A DNA stretch of 64,000 bases from Lenzites betulinus. Lineage: Eukaryota; Basidiomycota; Agaricomycetes; Polyporales; Polyporaceae. Under the pieces are notes generated by a model. That model searched no databases. It was not told the origin of the DNA and saw only the letters and a program-made list of their open reading frames with translations. Numbering within the stretch: position 1 is the first letter of the stretch; every line of letters starts with the position of its first letter. The translations under genes were made by a program, and so were the position numbers. Positions 22,262-33,800 of this stretch are shown here, piece after piece. The stretch lies in NCBI GenBank assembly GCA_022264855.1, contig JABYQU010000041.1:290874-354873 (forward strand). Direction: 5' to 3'.

Positions 22262-23937
22262 GCGCATCGTCCGCTCCCTCCACCGGAGAACCTGATCGCA
22301 AAAGGCCGTCAACCGGGCCGTCAGGATGTTCTCCTTAGCCGTCAGCCTGGTGTATTGCGAATAAGCGTTCAGTGACCGCATGGTGAGCGTGCTGCGCTAC
22401 GCAGGGAATGAAGAGGCAAAAGCCGCGATGGTTCTTTGCACATTTAGATGCAGAATTTCAGCGTCCGGGGATTGCTTGAGATAGTCTAGACCTGCTGTGA
22501 TGAGCCTGGTCAATCGTTTGACTTACGTTCTAAGATGTCATACGACGTACAAGATCCAGTCCTCAACGGACACCCAAGAGCGCGAGGGAAGCTCTGTGGC
22601 TAGCCCTGGCGAATACGACGGCATCGGGAATTCGGCTGCATGCAGCACTGATTGTACCAGCTTGGTGGAACGTGCGGGGTGTTTCAAACTTGACTGCGGC
22701 GGGTTGTATTGCCCATGTGCATAGAGATCAGCCAGAGGGACAGGACGAGGCAAATGAGCGGGACTGCGGGCAGTGATTGGTACCAGACTCTCCAGACTCC
22801 GGGGTTGCTAGCTTCAGATCATCGACTCGCCGCTGGGAAAGTTTAGCGAAACCGATCACGCTCCCGTTGCCCAGAGTTTCCCGCAAAGTCCGAGGACAAG
22901 AATGTGACGTTTCAGCCTCACCGCGAGTTTGTAAACCCTGGGGAGGTCTTTCAGGCAGCCAGTGGACTGTTCGGGAGAGGATGAGGAGAAATATTGTAGG
23001 CGCATGTAGGCGTACAACAAAAATAGGTTTATTATAGGAGAGCTGGTATATCTCATCTAGGCGCCCAAGTCGGCATGGTGGGGAGCCGAGCGTTGCCTTA
23101 TGCGGAAATGCTCTCATCCCCGCCGCGGCGGCGTTCTCGTTCTCCGAGGCGGCAAACGGTTCCTCTTCCCCAACCCCCGCCGTCCAAAATTCTGCTTTGA
23201 ATGCGCAGCTCCCACGACAAAACAGAGATGAATGTCGGCAGGCCTCATGACGTTTGCAATCTAATCCAGACCATTCCTTTCCCAGCAATCTGATAATCCG
23301 CGCGAGCCTGATCCTAGGAACAGTCCAGCGTGGTACTCTCTCCCGCTCCATATGACGAGGCGATTTCTACCTTACTCGACCAGTATACGTCCTGCCCAGC
23401 AGTAACACAGATAAATATAACCTAACCTCTCTTTCTCCTAATCCTTTCAGACAGGTACACTGCACAGCCTCCGTCGCAACATCTTTCGAAAGCACGCGGG
23501 AGCCGTGCTGCGGACCGTAACCTACCGTAACGAACATACATGACGCGTCTCGCCGTGCCAGCGTCGGGATCGCTTAGGCTACTCACACGAATGCGCCAGT
23601 TTCGCGCGAGAGCCGCCTTCCAGGGCAGAACAGACATCTTCCATCACGCAGTTCGCGCCTAGTTCCGGCACCGAACCTGACCAATGCCGCCAACGCAGGG
23701 ATCCCGACACAGCTCGGGGCGCGATCCTTTCCGAGAGGTAACACTCTTTTGACCGCCGTTGCCTCTTCGGGCGCTCTCACGCCTACCGAATGGTTCACGC
23801 GACGACCGCGTTCCAGGGACGCGGTGACAGATGCTAGAGCCGGCGCCATCTTGACAGGGTTGGCCTCCTACTCGCGCAGGCGCCGCTCGCGAACATCCCG
23901 GCGTACAAACTAGCAGGGCGCTAGGCCGGGGACCAGG
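22262..23937. other. Non-coding DNA upstream of laccase
   Basis: About 1.7 kb with no supported gene. The distal part is unassigned and the last several hundred bases must include laccase regulatory DNA. A CCAAT motif occurs near 23680. Confidence 0.45.
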
Positions 23938-23944
23938 TATAAAG
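23938..23944 (+). promoter_or_regulatory. TATA box of the laccase gene
   Basis: TATAAAG 88 nt upstream of the laccase ATG, a normal distance for a strong inducible fungal gene. Confidence 0.7.
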
Positions 23945-24031
23945 GATGTTGCGGGGAAGCCGTTCCAACCCAACCTCTACCCCTCCAGAGCTACTTTCCG
24001 GGTCCTTTCAGTCTCCCCACCTTTTCTAGCC

Positions 24032-26141
24032 ATGTCGAGGTTCCAGTCTCTTCTCGCTTTCGTCCTCACTTCCCTCACGGCCGCTGTGTATGCTGGCATT
24101 GGCCCTGTCGCCGACCTTACCATCACCAATGCCGAAGTCAGCCCCGACGGGTTTGCCCGCCAGGCTGTCGTTGTCAATGGTGGCACCCCGGGCCCTCTCG
24201 TTACAGGCAATATGGTAACCTCCGTTGCCCTTCTAGCCTTATTCATCTCTAATCGAGGGTTTTAGGGCGATCGCTTCCAGCTCAATGTGATCGACAACTT
24301 GACGAACCACACCATGCTGAAGAGCACCAGTATCGTGAGTGGTGTGACATTACTTTCATCCGCAACCGGCTCACATAGTCCGCTTTGCAGCACTGGCATG
24401 GATTCTTCCAGCATGGTACCAACTGGGCCGATGGCCCTGCGTTCATCAACCAGTGCCCGATCTCATCCGGTCACTCGTTCTTGTACGACTTCCAAGCCGT
24501 TGACCAAGCGGGTAATAGTTGTTGTTTCCTATGCTGAGCCTCATCGTACTGATTTATATCGCGAATAGGTACCTTCTGGTACCACAGTCACTTGTCCACC
24601 CAGTACTGTGATGGGTTGCGCGGGCCCTTCGTCGTCTACGACCCGAACGACCCGAACTTGAGCCTCTACGACGTTGACAACGGTAAGTCAATATTATAAT
24701 CGCAAGTGCAGTCTGAATAACATCGCCGGTATATAGACGACACTGTCATTACCCTTGCGGATTGGTATCACGTTGCGGCGAAGCTTGGGCCCCGTTTCCC
24801 GTACGTGATAATAGACTGCAATATTCTTCGCAAAGTTTCCTGATCATTTGGACGGTCAGGTTGGGTGCCGATGCCACCCTCATCAACGGTCTCGGCCGCT
24901 CTCCGAGTACCACTACTTCGGACCTCGCAGTGATCAGTGTCACCCAAGGCAAACGGTGAGCAACGTTCCCTTCATTAATGTGGAATAAAGCACTGAACAT
25001 CTTTTCTAGCTACCGTTTCCGCCTGGTGTCGCTGTCTTGCGACCCGAACCACACCTTCAGCATCGATGGTCACGAGATGACGATCATTGAGACCGACTCG
25101 GTCAACACGCAGCCTCTCGTGGTTGACTCTATCCAGATCTTCGCCGCTCAGCGTTACTCCTTCGTGGTATGTACATTCTTGTCATTGTCCGAGGGCCTAA
25201 CTCACCATGCGCATCCAGTTGAACGCCAACCAGGCTGTGGACAACTACTGGATTCGTGCCAACCCCTCCTTCGGTAATGTTGGCTTCGCGGGTGGCATCA
25301 ACTCTGCCATCCTCCGCTACGACGGCGCCGAGGCAGTGGAGCCTACTACGACTCAGACGACCTCGACCGCGCCCCTCAACGAGGTCGACTTGCACCCGCT
25401 GACTCCCATGCCCGTGGTATGTAGTATCATAATTTCGATATCGGAATATGATTACTTATCTGATCTATGCAGCCCGGAGAGCCCGTCGCAGGCGGTGTCG
25501 ACAAGCCCCTCAACATGGCCTTCAACTTCGTAAGTATCTCTGGCTATGCGCCCCCGCAGATCATCTAATAATTCATTAGAACGGTACCAACTTCTTCATC
25601 AATGGCGAGAGCTTCGTGCCCCCGACCGTGCCGGTTCTGCTCCAGATCCTCAGCGGCGCTCAGACGGCCCAGGATTTGCTCCCTTCCGGCAGCGTCTACG
25701 TCCTGCCGAGTAACGCGTCCATTGAGATCACCTTCCCCGCCACTGCCGCGGCCCCCGGCGCCCCGCACCCCTTCCATTTGCATGGTGTACGTTTGCGCTC
25801 CTACCCCCACATATGGGCCCGATACTGATACATGCCCCATACAGCACACCTTCGCTGTTGTACGCAGCGCAGGCAGCACCGTCTACAACTACGACAACCC
25901 CATCTTCCGCGACGTGGTCAGCACGGGCACGCCCGCGGCAGGCGACAACGTCACGATTCGTTTCCAGACGAACAACCCCGGCCCGTGGTTCCTCCACTGC
26001 CACATCGACTTCCACCTCGACGCTGGCTTTGCGGTCGTCATGGCTGAGGACACCCCCGACGTCGCGGCGGTCAACCCCGTCCCCCAGGCGTGGTCTGACC
26101 TCTGCCCGACCTACGACGCTCTCGACCCCAGCGACCAGTAA
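24032..26141 (+). CDS. Secreted laccase (multicopper oxidase)
   Basis: Extracellular benzenediol:oxygen oxidoreductase that oxidises phenols and lignin units while reducing O2 to water. Eleven exons encode about 520 residues. A signal peptide ([21 protein letters not shown]) precedes the mature start [10 protein letters not shown], as in polypore laccases. All four copper signatures are present across exon junctions: HWHGFFQ (residue 85 on), [12 protein letters not shown] (about 129), HPFHLHG-H and [19 protein letters not shown]. The residue ten after the T1 cysteine is Phe, the axial position linked to high redox potential (class 3). The gene ends [12 protein letters not shown]. It converges on the beta-xylosidase gene 449 bp away, making a small lignocellulose-degrading neighbourhood. 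Confidence 0.97.
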
Positions 26142-26589
26142 ACGACTCAGACTGCGCTGACACAGCGCGGCGGAGATGTTATCATCACACTCTTTCACGG
26201 AACTGGACATTCGGTTACGGTTACTAGCTACCTGTATGGTAACAGTAGGATTCTGGCACAAAGGATATCAACGCGAATGTATAATACGGGATACTAATGG
26301 ATCGCTATGATGTTGCGACGAAATATACCAACTGTCTTTGACCTGTGATTTCCTGGCAGCAGTGATCTGCTTCTTCGACGCGCTTAACCTGAGTTCGCGA
26401 GGAGCCAGGAGTACGCGCGGAGGGCAAGAGGGCGGGGATGTCGAACAGTGTTATAGTTGAACGGTGAGCTATTAGATGTGCACGCCAGTGGATAATGATT
26501 GTATCACAAAGTTGATACTTCGTTTTGTTAACGGATACAGGGCTACCTACTTGGTACAACTTAGAGTACATACAACACCGGTTCAACCT
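26142..26589. other. Convergent intergenic between laccase and beta-xylosidase
   Basis: AT-rich shared 3' flanks. No ORF or repeat of note. Confidence 0.55.
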
Positions 26590-29177
26590 TTAAGAACTGT
26601 TATCAGCAGGCCAATCCGCGATCTTCGTCGCCTTCCCAGTCAGAGTGAACGTATGCTTGAGCGCTGCATCCGTGTCGAGCGCGATGGTGTAAGTCCCCGG
26701 GTACACCCACTTCGCCCCCGTCTCGTCCGCACGCGCGATCGCGCCTAGGGTCACCGGCAGCTGTGCGATCGCGCTCTTCCGCGGGGCGAGCCCGTGCACG
26801 CGCGTGTACGACACGAGCTGCTTGTTGGGGTGCGGCGCGGGTCCGAAGGAGCCGCTCACGAAGAGCAGCGCAACGTAGTCTGACGCGGTCTTGCCGGTGT
26901 TCGTGACACGCACCGCAAAGGTGTCGAGTGAAGCGAGATCGAGGAATGCCGCGCCGCGCTGCCCGCGGGCGATGAGCTCCGAGATCGAGAACGTGCCCGC
27001 GGGGGACCAGGAGCTCGCGCCGGCGCTCGCGTCCGCTGCAGCGCCTGGGGCGGCCCAAGCAAAGCCGAAGGTGGTGTAGTGGAGGCCGAAACCAAACTCA
27101 TAGACGGGTGTCCCGGTGTACCACTTGTAAGTCCGCCCGGGGTTCGTCTTGCTCGGGCGAAGGGTCATGTCGGTCATCGGGACTTGGTCGGCGTAAATTG
27201 CTGGGTACTGCGTGATTGGGAGACGCCCTGCAGGTGCGGCCTTGCCGGTCAGGATGTCGAACAGCGCCGTTCCACCGCTCTGGCCGGGGTATCCACCCCA
27301 AAGAATGGCGTTCACCTGAAAAGTAGAGATCCGCGCAATTAAGCCCTAGCACGGGGCGTTTCAGAGCATACGAAATAGCACGCACCGCCTGACTGTGCTT
27401 GAGCGCAGTGTCGTCGAGCTGACCACCGCCGAACTGCGCGACGATCAGTGGCTTGCCAACGCGCTCGAGCTCCGCGACAAGCTCCAGTTGGTTGCCGGGC
27501 CAGGTAACGTTCAGGCGGTCTATCTCCTCGCGCTCCACTGTCTCATCCAGTCCACCCGCGAAGATGATTGCATCCGCGCGCTTAGCTGCGGCCACTGCGG
27601 AAGCGAAGCCGCTCGTGTCGTTACGGGTGGTCACGCCGGTGCCTTGGACGTATTCTACGTCGAATCCAGCATCCTGCGCCCCCTGGAGTGGGCTGACGAG
27701 ATAAGGAGCGATGCCGAAGTAGTTGCCCTGGAGAAGCTGGGTCGCATTCGCCCATGGGCCAATGAGGGCAAGTTTTTTGACACGCGTCGAGAGCGGGAGG
27801 ACGCCGTCGTTCTTCAGCAGGACAATACCTTCCACTGCGGCAGTGTGTGCGAGCTGCTGAGCCTGAGGGGTGTTCACGTCGGACCAGCCTAGTTGACGGT
27901 AGGGCTGAGCCTCGGCAGGATCGAAGTAACCAAGGCTAAATTTCGTCAGCACCTTTCTTTCCGTACAGAGCCTGACAGAACATACCGAACGAGTGACGCA
28001 TACTGGCGGATCGCCGCCCTCTTCAGGTCAGTGGTGTTGACGAGGCCACGCTGAAGAGCCTCGGGAAGGTACGTCGAGGAGAAAGTTCCGCAGTCGATGT
28101 CGGTACCAGCTAGTAGCGCGTCAGCAGCCGCCTGAGCGGGGTCTGTGGTGTAGTTGTGGGGGGAGAAGATGTTCTGAACGGCGTCGCAGTCGCTAGTAAC
28201 CCAACGATCGTCGGCGAAACCCCAGTAGTCTCGAAGTACGTCTTGGAGGAGGAACTTGTTCGCGCATGACGGGATGCCGTTGACAGCGTTGTATGAGCAC
28301 ATGACACTAGCCACCTTCGCATCGCGCACGCAAGTCTGGAATGGAGGGAGGTAGAATTCTGATAGGTCCTGCTGAGAGACAATAGCATTGAAGCCATAGC
28401 GAACGTTGCCTTCCCAGTTGTCCATATCGTACGCAGCGAAATGCTTGCAGTCCGCCACGACCTTGAAGAAGGGCTTTGGATCCAGCCCGCCTTGAAGGCC
28501 AAGGATGAGGTTGTAGACATATTGCGACAGGTGGAACGGATCCTCCCCGGGCGTCTCTTGGCCACGACCCCACCGAGGATCCTTGAAGGCTGATCGACGT
28601 TGGTTAAGACACCATATCAACGCAACAAAGAAGACAGAACACATACGGTTGATGTTGGGTGTCCAGTAGTCCAAGCCAGCACGGCCGGCATTGTTGAAGG
28701 CACGTCCCTCTGTGCTGACGATGCTTGCAATCGCTTGAATGAGGGGGTCATCGAATGCAGCCCCCATCAGGATGGGTTGGGGGAAGGATGTCGCATAGCT
28801 GAAATCGCCGGAGGGAGCAAAGGTCACACCCGGGCTCTGAGCTACGCCGTGCTGGGAACAACAAAATAAGTAAACTGCGGCGGTATCAGATCGCGGGAAG
28901 ATGCACATACCAGACCTTCCGACCACCAGTTGTACGCGGGGAGCCCGAGACGAGATACACCTGGGGAAGCGTTGACTGTATTGTTAGTGAGCTCTGCGTC
29001 AGTCCAAAGGCTGATCAAGGCCGTGGCCCGAGTGATAGGGTCCTTGGTGACATCACAGACAGTGTTGTTCTTGAGCGGGCCGTTCACGCAATCGGGGAAT
29101 CCGTACGCTCGCACAGACGCAGCCCCAACGGAAAGCGCAGTGAGAAACGCGTGAAGACGACGAAGCCCGTTTGCCAT
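26590..29177 (-). CDS. GH3 exo-1,4-beta-xylosidase, secreted
   Basis: Glycoside hydrolase family 3 enzyme releasing xylose from xylo-oligosaccharides. The start at 29177 (MANGLRRLHAFLTALSVGAA) gives a proper signal peptide; an upstream ATG at 29222 would bury it. The catalytic (beta/alpha)8 domain shows LGLPAYNWWSEGLHG across an intron, AFNNAGRAGLDYWTPN, DPRWGRGQETPGEDP, VADCKHFAAYDMDNWEG, VMCSYNAVNGIPSCAN and WVTSDCDAVQNI, whose SDCDA holds the catalytic Asp nucleophile. The second alpha/beta sandwich domain follows (ILLKNDGVLPL, AIIFAGGLDETVEREE, ILWGGYPGQSGG), then a fibronectin-III-like C-terminus ending KIADWPADNSS. About 770 residues. It probably acts with secreted xylanases encoded elsewhere. 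Confidence 0.95.
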
Positions 29178-29573
29178 GTAAACAGGTAGGAGGTTGTGGA
29201 GACTCTCTTCGAACCTACCCATTTTCTGCGCTCTTTTAACGACGACGATTTTACGTTGGAGGAAGAACGTCGGCCATGACGGCGACGAGCATGATCATAC
29301 AGAGCAGTCGACTGAACAATCTAACAGGTCAGCTGAAGGGGTCAGAAGGGGTCGGGAGGAGCGTTCGATGATTGGGACGGTGCTCACGGAGCGAACGGAA
29401 GAACGAAATCCGGCGCGCCTGCATGGCGTGACTGCGTCACGGTCCGCTCAAGCAGGCACCAGCGCGATCAGAAAGCGTCACGATGCGTCCGGATTTAGGC
29501 AGTCAAGAACAACTGATACCGAGTGAGTGAGTGGCTCAGCAGACCAGCCACCGCATCTTCTCCAAGTTCTTCA
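29178..29573. promoter_or_regulatory. Divergent promoter region, beta-xylosidase / metallopeptidase
   Basis: 396 bp between two divergent starts. No clear TATA box. I see no perfect motif that I can name with confidence. Confidence 0.4.
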
Positions 29574-30464
29574 ATGCCTCCGCCGCCCCCACACGACCCA
29601 GAGCCTCAATGGCCAATACCTACCTTTAATTTCCGTATTGAAGATCTCGCGCATCCCGGCGCAAAGCTCTTCCTCGACCTCGTCCGCGCAGACGTCGCCT
29701 TGCGAGATGCTGTCGTCACCGTGTGCAAATGGCTCTACACTACGGAAACAGTACCTACAAAGTGAGTGGCTTCCGCCGCCAATGCCCCCCGTATCAGCGT
29801 CCGGCACTGTAACCGCCCTCGATGCCGTCATGTCCATGCGTTCGCGACTGTTCGCGAGTGATGTTCGCGATCACGCTGAGGCCCTTCTGACTCTCGACGA
29901 CGGTTGACCGCACCGTCTCTTCCAGCGTAGAATGCATTACCCTCGTCTTGCGCCCCATGCCCGGAGTTGCACACACTTTCGGGAGCCCGACGCACAAGGA
30001 AATACACTTCTCGCTCGACCACATCCGCAACTCCGAGTCACGCGCGCGCGATGAGATCATTGGGGTCCTCACGCACGAGATGGTCCACTGCTACCAGTAC
30101 AACGCACTCGGGCAATGTCCCGGTGGCCTGATCGAAGGCATAGCAGGTGTGCCGAATCGTTTCTGCCGGCGGCCCGCGGGGTGTCTAATGACATGCTGCA
30201 GACTGGGTGCGTCTGAATGCTGGGCTCGGGCCGCCGCATTGGAAGAGGGAAGCCGGCGATAAGTGGGACGCGGGCTATCAGACGACCGCGTACTTCTTGG
30301 AGTGGATCGAGGACCGATATGGCGCGGGTTCAATTCGGGAGCTGAACGAGGGCCTGAAGGACAAGGAATACGACGAGCACATCTTCAAGGACGTCACTGG
30401 CCGGAAGATCTCCAAGTTATGGAAGATATACAAGGAGGCTCTGGAGGAGAAGCACGGACTATGA
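29574..30464 (+). CDS. Basic secretory protein (BSP)-like metallopeptidase
   Basis: Three-exon protein of about 250 residues of the plant basic-secretory-protein superfamily, predicted gluzincin-type zinc peptidases. Exon 1 begins MPPPPPHDPEP and has FNFRIEDLAHPGAKLFLDLV. The splice ACAAA/GTGAGT...CAG joins to NVECITLVLRPMPGVAHTFG, a BSP signature. The catalytic motif is HEMVHCYQYN (HExxH), and GLIEGIA plus DWVRLNAGLGPPHW, split by an intron, gives the EGIADWVR block with the probable third zinc ligand Glu. YQTTAYFLEWIEDRYG and a helical C-terminus (KDVTGRKISKLWKIYKEAL) complete it. No signal peptide is visible, so it may be cytosolic or unconventionally exported. The physiological substrate is unknown. 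Confidence 0.88.
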
Positions 30465-30888
30465 ACGCAGATACCCTACGCTGACTTTGGATTCGCAGAT
30501 TGCATTTTTATACGCTCTTCCATGTTCTAGTTAGACGATGCGACTGCCAGCTATGGCCTGTCCATCTCTCCGACGTACGTCTGTATAGGTCTTCGCGTCA
30601 TGTTGTTATCTTCCTACGTACGGCTGATGTGATGGTCGTTTCGATTTCCTTGCATGGTGTTCGGTCGTATCTCAATTCGTATATTCGACCAGTAAAATCT
30701 ACATCCACACTAGCGTTGTTCGTAAGTCGACGCAGGCACGGGTATACGTATAGTAATACTACATAGGTACAGACACTGCCAATAAACGGTACGTTCTACA
30801 TTACCCTTCGTTCCCACATATCACGATGAGCAAAACAAAGCATGAACGAAACAGAGCGGTCAACGGACAGCACGCGATGCGAGCCACG
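30465..30888. other. Convergent intergenic, BSP-like gene / FCP1
   Basis: AT-rich shared 3' flank. No gene or repeat recognised. Confidence 0.5.
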
Positions 30889-33800
30889 CTATCCCCACTC
30901 TTCCTCCAGCTCGCGCGCGAGGAAGTCGTCCTCGTCGTCCATCTCGTCATCGGTCCCATCGTAGTCTTCCCCGTAATCCCCAGCCTCCTCTCCAGATCCG
31001 TTGACGGGGCTCGATCGCCGACTGCGCTCCGCGCTCGCGTCGTCGTCGTCACCGGGCCGCGCCAGCTCCGCTGCAGTGAACGCCTCCTTCAGCTTGGACG
31101 CGCCCGAACGGTCCGCCGCAAGCTTCTTGCGCTTGGCGAGAGGCGAGCGGAGCACGTCCGGGTCCCCGCCATTCAGCGAGCCCGCCTCAGATGGCGTGAT
31201 GCTACGTAGTCGCTTCCGCTTCTTTCGAGGCGTTGACGTGGTGCTGCTAAATGACACGACAGAACCCTGTCAGTTTACGTAGAAAGCGCATAGAGAATCG
31301 AATAGAGAATCGACGATACACACCTGATGATGCTGTTCGACTCGTCTGTCCATGACCCCTCGTCCTCCGAAAACCCGCTCTGGACACTCGCCGCCTCGCC
31401 CCCGCCTTCACCCTCACCCTCCCCGTCGTCGTCGCTCTCGTTCATCGCCTCGTCGACCTCGTCGTTAATCTGGTCCCAGTCCACCTCGTCTAGCGCAAGG
31501 CCTTCTCCGTTACTCGCGCCCACGTCGCCCTCTCCTGCGCCGCCCGCACCTCCAGCGCCCCCCGGCGGGCCCTCGACCCCGAGCGGCCCGATCGCGCGCG
31601 CCGCGCTGAGCTCGTCCCAGTCATCTGCGTCTGGCTCCGGGTCAGAACTAATCCGCTGAGGATCCGAGGGAGGACTCGCAAGCCGCGCCTCGCCGCCGCC
31701 TCCCCCTGTGTCCGCACGCGCCTCGGGCTCGAGTAGGTACGGCGTCTCCTCCTGCCGCCGCCAGAGCGCGACCGAGTCCGTGAACCACGCGAGCCACACG
31801 ACCTTGATCCCGCCTCGCCGACGTGCCGCATCCACCTTCTGTGTGCCGCGCTGTGAAATTGTTGTTTAGGTACGCGGCGCTGAAAGTACACAAGTGAGCA
31901 TACCTTGGCTGCGACGACGTGCGTTATGCGCGGCGAAAGCTCTGTGTAGCATTTCGCCCCAAACGCGTGAGCCGTCTTCCAGATCTCCGTCGCTTCCGGC
32001 CGTGTGTCTAATGGAATGACGCTGGAGAAGAGGATATGGCACCCGTTCAGGGTTTCCGTTCGTATTCGGGGAATGATGGTCTATCACACTGTAAGTGTCG
32101 GTACGAGCGTACGTAGTGCACAACTTACCCGGACGTCATGCTCCCGCGGTCCCTCTGTACGCTTGTGGTGTTTCCGCTTTGCGCGGTTCACCTCCTCTTC
32201 GGACTTGTGCTGCTCCCAGGCCGTGTAGAATCGCTCGTGCACAAGCTCGAGAATCTGTTGTGCATTATTCAGCAACAATACGTTCGAAATCTCATAGCCA
32301 ACTTACCTGCTTAACCCGCCCGAGCTCCGTGTCATCGTTCTTGAGGAGTGCCTTCCGAACCGGTCGCTCCTTCTTCAGTTTCTGCTCAGCGCTCGGCTGG
32401 GCATCCACGCCGTTGGTCGCAGGCACGCCATCCACAGAGGGCTTCGTCGCTGCAGCTGCTGCAGCTGCCGCAGTAGCGTCCTCTGCCGCAGTCTCCTGCA
32501 GCTCCTCCTGCTTCTTCGCAAGCGGCCGTTCCTCCACCTGCGCCTCTAGTGCCTCGGTATTGCGCGTCAGGATCTCATTCTTCTCCGCCTCAGTTAAGGT
32601 GTCTTCTTCGGCAGGTGATGAAGGGGCGTCTGATGCGGTGGCCTCAAGCACGTCCTCCAGGTCATCTTCGTCGTCGTCATCCTCGTCTTCGGCGTCTGCC
32701 CCGTCGACGATATCCTCTGCTGGACTCACCACCGCTGTGACGGGCGGTGGCGGTGGTGGCGGCGCTACAGGTGTCAAAGGTTGGAGTTTAGGGAGAAATG
32801 CCGAGTTGATGTCGCCTATTCCGACGAAGAAGTCATCTGCAACGCAAGTTATTAGTTACATGTATATTTACACGTAGAATATACAGACCCCACAAAGGGG
32901 GCGTTCGTCAGCAAAACACGATGAATGTCTGTACATTCCTGGAAAACTCTTGGGATTTCTGGAAGCTCCTGGACGACTGGAGCTGACATTTGAGTGCCTT
33001 ATGTTGCTTCCAGGGGCCTTTCCACTTGCCCGGAACTCTTAGAAACCCCAAACACCCGGAAACAAATTTGGTACTGTGGTTTGGCCTTCTGAAGCTCCTG
33101 GAGAGGGTTTTCCCAGCTCTCTAGGAGCTTCCGGGCAACCAGTACATTTTGTGTTTTGCTCATAAATTCGTAGACAATGCTCCGGACCATGTCTAACCGA
33201 GACAACGAGAGAAAGGCGGACCGACGTACATGGGACGACCTTCACCAGGTTTGGGCTCCACTCCCACACGTCTGCGCGGTCATCAATAATTACCACCATC
33301 GACTGGTCACAGGGGAACAGCCGCTGCAAGCTCTTCTGCGTGAGGCCTCACCGGCTACGTTAGCGCGGGGCCGGCTGGGACATCCGAGATGGACTCACTG
33401 CCACTCTCGTCGCGACTGAGTATGCGGTTCCCGAATATCTTTCCTCCGGGATCTATAGCGGCACAGACCTCTTCGGCATAGGCCCGCGTACCCATCGTGT
33501 AGACGTGCATCTCATACTTGCTCGCCATCAGCTGCAGGAACTCCGGTAAACCCGGGCTGCGAGCGGTGTATCAGAGGGATACGCCAGCCGGTAAGAAACC
33601 AAGCTTGTGCGCACCGTGGCTTGATGTAGTACATGCACCCCTCCTGCTCGATCAACTTCTCCTTACCGCGGCCCTTTGCTCCCCGCGGCTGTCCGAGCGC
33701 CTCGGGCCCGAGTCTGAACTTCTTGACGTCCTTGAGAGCTTCCCAGTTCGGGTTCACCTCGTCGTCCTCGTCCCCAGGCACCTCCCCCGGGTCCGCAGCG

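Noticed and set aside
29178..29222. Upstream ATG at 29222 for the beta-xylosidase
   Set aside because: It would put 15 residues before the hydrophobic signal sequence. The ATG at 29177 gives a normal signal peptide.
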